From assembly GCA_026400305.1 (NCBI GenBank), contig JAPLPI010000171.1, positions 1-24,063 of the forward strand: a DNA stretch of 24,063 nucleotides, read 5' to 3'. This stretch comes from Alphaproteobacteria bacterium. Its GTDB lineage: Bacteria > Pseudomonadota > Alphaproteobacteria > Micropepsales > Micropepsaceae. The position numbers and the translations under genes are program-made. The notes under the pieces were generated by a model that had not been told where the DNA came from, did not search any database, and worked only from the letters and a program-made list of their open reading frames with translations. Positions 21,326 through 24,063 of this stretch are shown here, one piece after another; position 1 is the stretch's first letter, and every line of letters begins with the position of its first letter.

Positions 21326-24063
21326 TTACTGCCAGAGAGAGAGATTGCCGAAGCCCGGCAGCGAAGCGGCATCCAACGGTGGCGGTGGCGGTGGTGGTGG
21401 CGCGACCGTCAAAAACCCCGGTATCAGAACCGTGGCAACGCCACGCCGCCCGCCAGATGCAGTAGAGGTGGACGATTTACCAGTAGCGCCAGACTGGTTT
21501 TCAACTTCTTTACTATTGGTCTCACTGTCGCTCTTACTGTCGCTCTTACTGTCGCTCTTACTAACATTTCCGCTTTCACTCTTCACCGGACCGCCGTCAC
21601 CCAGACTACTGGCGAGTGAGGCGCTGGCGCGATCTGAGGAGATCGGTGCCTCTGCGTTATTAGCTGCTAGTGGGCTCACCGCCTGTGGCGCGGAAGCAAT
21701 GGGAGAACTTGGCGATATCAGCGCAACTGTAATAGGTGCTGAAGTTGGTGCTGACTTTTGATTTGTGGTGGTTGCGCTTGCCGCTGGCGAAGTCGCCTCT
21801 GGTGCGCTTGCCGCTGGCGAAGCCGCATCTGGTGCGCTCGCAACAGTAGAGTTTGGGGTTGAAGTACTTGCGGCTGGGGTACTTGAGACAGGCGATATTG
21901 CCACAGTGGGGCTTGGCGCAGGTAAACTGGGCGCAGTGAAACTGGGCGCCGGCAAGCTTGCAAAAGAGGCACTAACTATCGGGGTGCTCAAGGCGCCTCT
22001 TACGGACGCCTGTACGGCAGCAACAATGTTCGTAATAACTACGGGTGGGGGCGCAGTGACTGTCAGAGCCGAGGCATTTCGATCATCCTGTGTAAATACA
22101 TAATTTTTGGCACTAAGCCCCGAACCATTTACAGAATAGCTTCCTACAGGACTAGAAGCCACTGCACTAGAGGAAAAGCTCAACGCTCCTGAGACCGAAG
22201 TAGAACCGGCGTCGTTATTCACAAAGCCAACGACATCGCCAGTGAATACAGGATTATCAGTAGAATAAAGCCTGCTGACTGCATTGGCTATATAAGTCAG
22301 CGTCGCCGGGCTGACAGTCAGCGCCGAAGAGTTTCCAGCCGCCTGTGTAAAGACATAGTTGGTCGCACTTAGGCCCGAGCCATTTACAGAATAGCCTCCT
22401 ACAGGACTAGAATTCGCCGCACTAGACGAAAAGCTCTTTACGCCTGTGACCGCTGAAGAGAGCGTGTCGTTATTAACAAAGCCAACAACATCACCGCTGA
22501 ACTGAGGATTGACGCTGCCATAAATTTTGGTAGCCGCATTGGCCAAATAAGTCAGCGTCGCCGGGCTAACAGTCAAAGTACCGGATCGCACTGAAAGGGA
22601 ATAACCAGTGGGAACGGTACCACTAAGTAGATTGATGGCATAGGTGCCGACATTTGCACTTACGGCTGACCCGAGACTGACTACGGAACCAAGACGGATA
22701 TTCGCAGCGCTATCACTCAGGTAGGCGCCTGAGACGCCCGGCTGGAGACCAGTTAAAGTGTATGAACCAGAGATAGCAGAGGAGTTGTCTATGCCATAGA
22801 TTTTAGTGGCATCTGAAATGCTCGCAGTAATGGTGGGCTGGAACGCGAATATGTAGCGGCTAGTTGCAGCAGAGGCAGAAGAGCCAGAAGAGCCAGAAGA
22901 GGCAGAAGAGGCAGAAGAGCCAGGAAGATCTTCGAGGCGCGCGAGGTAGTTTGTATTCCAGATTGCCTCATTATTGCTATTAAGTCCGCCGAAAGTGTTA
23001 CCGGCAGGGCCTTGCGAGAAGATTTTGAAGACACCAGTAGAACCACTGATACCTACTTTAATTGTTTCCGCGCCGAGGCCGGAATTGTTGATGAAATTTC
23101 TACCGGCCCTAAGTATTACGTCACTCACAACCCCATAATAACCCTCACTATTATAGCCGAAGGCAATGCGCGCGCCAGGCGATATTACGATATCGCCGGG
23201 GGTCGTTATATTAACAACATTAGCAGTAATATTAGACGACAGCGTCACATTACCATTAGCAATTATGGATAGCGAAACATATCTATTAATATTTGGATCA
23301 ATGGATCGAGAAGAAGTCCCGTAACTAAAGGGTATATTAAAGTTTATCCCACCCGCAGCAGAGGAAATTATTTCTAATTTTTGTGCATGACTTAGAAATA
23401 CAATCGGATCTGCAGAACCGAAAAACGAGCCCGGTAGGTAAGTGATATCATGTAAATTACGTAAGGACTTGGTATAATCACCAAGCGCATATAGCAGGCC
23501 ACCACTAATATCAGACAGGCTAGTTGCCGACGAAAGTACCCGGAGCTTATTAGTGAATATGTCTACATTAGTTAAATTTCCTACAATATTATCAATGTAG
23601 ACATTTCCCTTCGCACCGTATTCTAGACCGGAGGCACTTAATATAAAACCAGCTGGTGCTAAGGTGTTGTTAATGTAAATTAATACTTTATCGTTGCTAG
23701 AGATCGGGCCAGAATGGTCGATTATGTAGTAATATCCATTAGCTCCGACTGTAGTATTAAAAGATTTTTGTCCGTTATTAAGAACAGATATTTCAAATAC
23801 AGAATTACCGTATGTTTTTGATGGCAACAGCGTTCCGCTCAGGCCGTTTAAAGTTCCAGAAATTACTTTCGGGGTGCCTTGAGATAATATGTAGGGATAA
23901 AGATTGGTGCCTAAACCCCAAAATGACGAACTAAATCCCGAAGGGATCGCCCACTGGAGAGCACCCGTATGAAGTCCGGCTGCTTTTGAGCCAAGCCCAT
24001 CACTCGTTAAACCTGACGTATCGATATCCCAGTAGGTCTTTATAACTTTACTAGCTAGACCAG
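21326..24063 (-). CDS. TpsA-type (filamentous haemagglutinin-like) exoprotein with MBG domains, 5' part outside window
   Basis: The C-terminal 912 or so residues of a large secreted protein; the frame is open to the right edge, so the signal and TPS domain are not visible. From the edge: YWDIDTSGLTSDGLG and SGFSSSFWGLGTNLYPY, a GLUG-repeat-like segment; a spacer (GYYYIIDHSGPI); a beta-helix-like Asn/Ser-rich region (VYIDNIVGNLTNVDIF, NVTLSSNITANVVN); a Ser-rich linker; three MBG-type immunoglobulin-like units (ATKIYGIDN, ATKIYGSVNPQFSGDVVGF, VSRLYSTDNPVFTGDVVGF); a long Ser/Ala/Pro/Thr stalk; eight consecutive Pro; and the end LPGFGNLSLWQ. It should be exported by the TpsB encoded next and act at the surface as an adhesin or matrix component. 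Its DNA is clearly AT-richer than all neighbours, mostly in the 5' half shown. Confidence 0.87.
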   Translation of the reverse strand, partial: GLASKVIKTYWDIDTSGLTSDGLGSKAAGLHTGALQWAIPSGFSSSFWGLGTNLYPYILSQGTPKVISGTLNGLSGTLLPSKTYGNSVFEISVLNNGQKSFNTTVGANGYYYIIDHSGPISSNDKVLIYINNTLAPAGFILSASGLEYGAKGNVYIDNIVGNLTNVDIFTNKLRVLSSATSLSDISGGLLYALGDYTKSLRNLHDITYLPGSFFGSADPIVFLSHAQKLEIISSAAGGINFNIPFSYGTSSRSIDPNINRYVSLSIIANGNVTLSSNITANVVNITTPGDIVISPGARIAFGYNSEGYYGVVSDVILRAGRNFINNSGLGAETIKVGISGSTGVFKIFSQGPAGNTFGGLNSNNEAIWNTNYLARLEDLPGSSASSASSGSSGSSASAATSRYIFAFQPTITASISDATKIYGIDNSSAISGSYTLTGLQPGVSGAYLSDSAANIRLGSVVSLGSAVSANVGTYAINLLSGTVPTGYSLSVRSGTLTVSPATLTYLANAATKIYGSVNPQFSGDVVGFVNNDTLSSAVTGVKSFSSSAANSSPVGGYSVNGSGLSATNYVFTQAAGNSSALTVSPATLTYIANAVSRLYSTDNPVFTGDVVGFVNNDAGSTSVSGALSFSSSAVASSPVGSYSVNGSGLSAKNYVFTQDDRNASALTVTAPPPVVITNIVAAVQASVRGALSTPIVSASFASLPAPSFTAPSLPAPSPTVAISPVSSTPAASTSTPNSTVASAPDAASPAASAPEATSPAASATTTNQKSAPTSAPITVALISPSSPIASAPQAVSPLAANNAEAPISSDRASASLASSLGDGGPVKSESGNVSKSDSKSDSKSDSETNSKEVENQSGATGKSSTSTASGGRRGVATVLIPGFLTVAPPPPPPPPLDAASLPGFGNLSLWQ
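21378..21401 (-). repeat. Eight-codon proline tract (GGT/GGC triplet run)
   Basis: Eight triplets encode eight consecutive prolines near the C-terminus of the exoprotein. Triplet slippage here would change proline number without breaking the frame. Confidence 0.85.
21525..21560 (-). repeat. Three perfect 12-bp tandem repeats (Ser-Lys-Ser-Asp)
   Basis: The plus-strand unit CTGTCGCTCTTA occurs three times without a mismatch, encoding alternating charged SKSD units in the exoprotein stalk. Perfect identity implies recent duplication; the unit is a multiple of three. Confidence 0.88.
21774..21833 (-). repeat. Two 30-bp tandem repeats in the exoprotein stalk
   Basis: Copies at 21774-21803 and 21804-21833 differ at two positions and encode ten-residue Ala/Ser/Pro-rich units. 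A third partial copy follows. Confidence 0.85.
22060..22569 (-). repeat. Two 255-bp direct repeats encoding MBG units
   Basis: Copies at 22060-22314 and 22315-22569 each encode an 85-residue MBG-type domain with the shared core GDVVGFVNND and the shared end region NYVFTQ. They are clearly similar at the DNA level, including a shared 15-base stretch at 22126 and 22381. A third, more divergent unit lies further 5' in the gene. Confidence 0.85.
22871..22924 (-). repeat. Six 9-bp tandem repeats (Ser-Ser-Ala/Gly)
   Basis: Six consecutive 9-bp units of the forms AGAGGCAGA and AGAGCCAGA encode a small-residue linker before the MBG units. The unit length keeps the frame on slippage. Confidence 0.85.

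Noticed and set aside
22060..22569. CRISPR-like or mobile-element repeat
   Set aside because: The 255-bp repeats are in frame and encode MBG-type protein domains; there are no spacers, inverted ends or transposase.
21378..22924. Phase-variation switch by repeat slippage
   Set aside because: All repeat units are multiples of three bases, so copy-number change would not switch the frame.

Overview
The window is a GC-rich, tightly packed bacterial chromosome segment carrying two functional blocks. The gene content (two-partner secretion proteins with an MBG-domain exoprotein, a CHASE2 adenylate cyclase, a FecR-like protein, Tat- and Sec-exported sugar enzymes, a PQQ-type sugar dehydrogenase) and the codon use suggest an alphaproteobacterium, perhaps Rhizomicrobium-like. 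That placement is an inference; there is no rRNA or marker gene here.

Positions 1-12075 hold a sugar or sugar-acid catabolic region. On the minus strand a sodium/solute symporter (disrupted by a frameshift and apparent internal deletion near 3569), a neutral-ceramidase-family hydrolase and a class III aminotransferase (running off the left edge) form a run with overlapping start and stop codons. Divergently, on the plus strand, lie a possible 48-residue ORF, a secreted glucose/sorbosone-dehydrogenase-type enzyme, then four genes joined by TGATG, GTGA and TAATG overlaps: a TIM-barrel sugar isomerase/epimerase, a Gfo/Idh/MocA oxidoreductase, an exported dihaem cytochrome c and a PdxA-family dehydrogenase. 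Convergent to these, overlapping pdxA by 8 bp, are a mannonate-dehydratase-like protein with an N-terminal export signal and a secreted beta-propeller-like protein. Together they suggest uptake plus periplasmic and cytoplasmic oxidation of a polyol, sugar acid or glycoside; the substrate cannot be read from the sequence. A 24-codon ORF with a strong Shine-Dalgarno lies antisense between the dehydrogenase and the isomerase.

Positions 12250-24063 are all on the minus strand and read, in transcription order: the C-terminal 912 or so residues of a large TpsA-type exoprotein (GLUG-like segment, three MBG units, Ser/Ala/Pro-rich stalk, eight-proline run), its TpsB outer-membrane transporter, an exported TPR-CHAT caspase-like protein with an intact His/Cys dyad, a FecR-like exported protein, a CHASE2-class III adenylate cyclase, and a TPR-2OG-Fe(II) oxygenase. 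CHAT to cyclase is compact (10 bp, 5 bp and an overlap). I read this as a candidate regulated surface-protein system in which secretion, a caspase-like protease, an envelope sensor pair and cAMP production are genetically linked. The exoprotein gene is visibly AT-richer than everything else and rich in in-frame tandem repeats, suggesting acquisition or rapid variation.

No tRNA, rRNA, CRISPR array, insertion sequence or convincing rho-independent terminator was seen. No stretch over 300 bp lacks a candidate gene.
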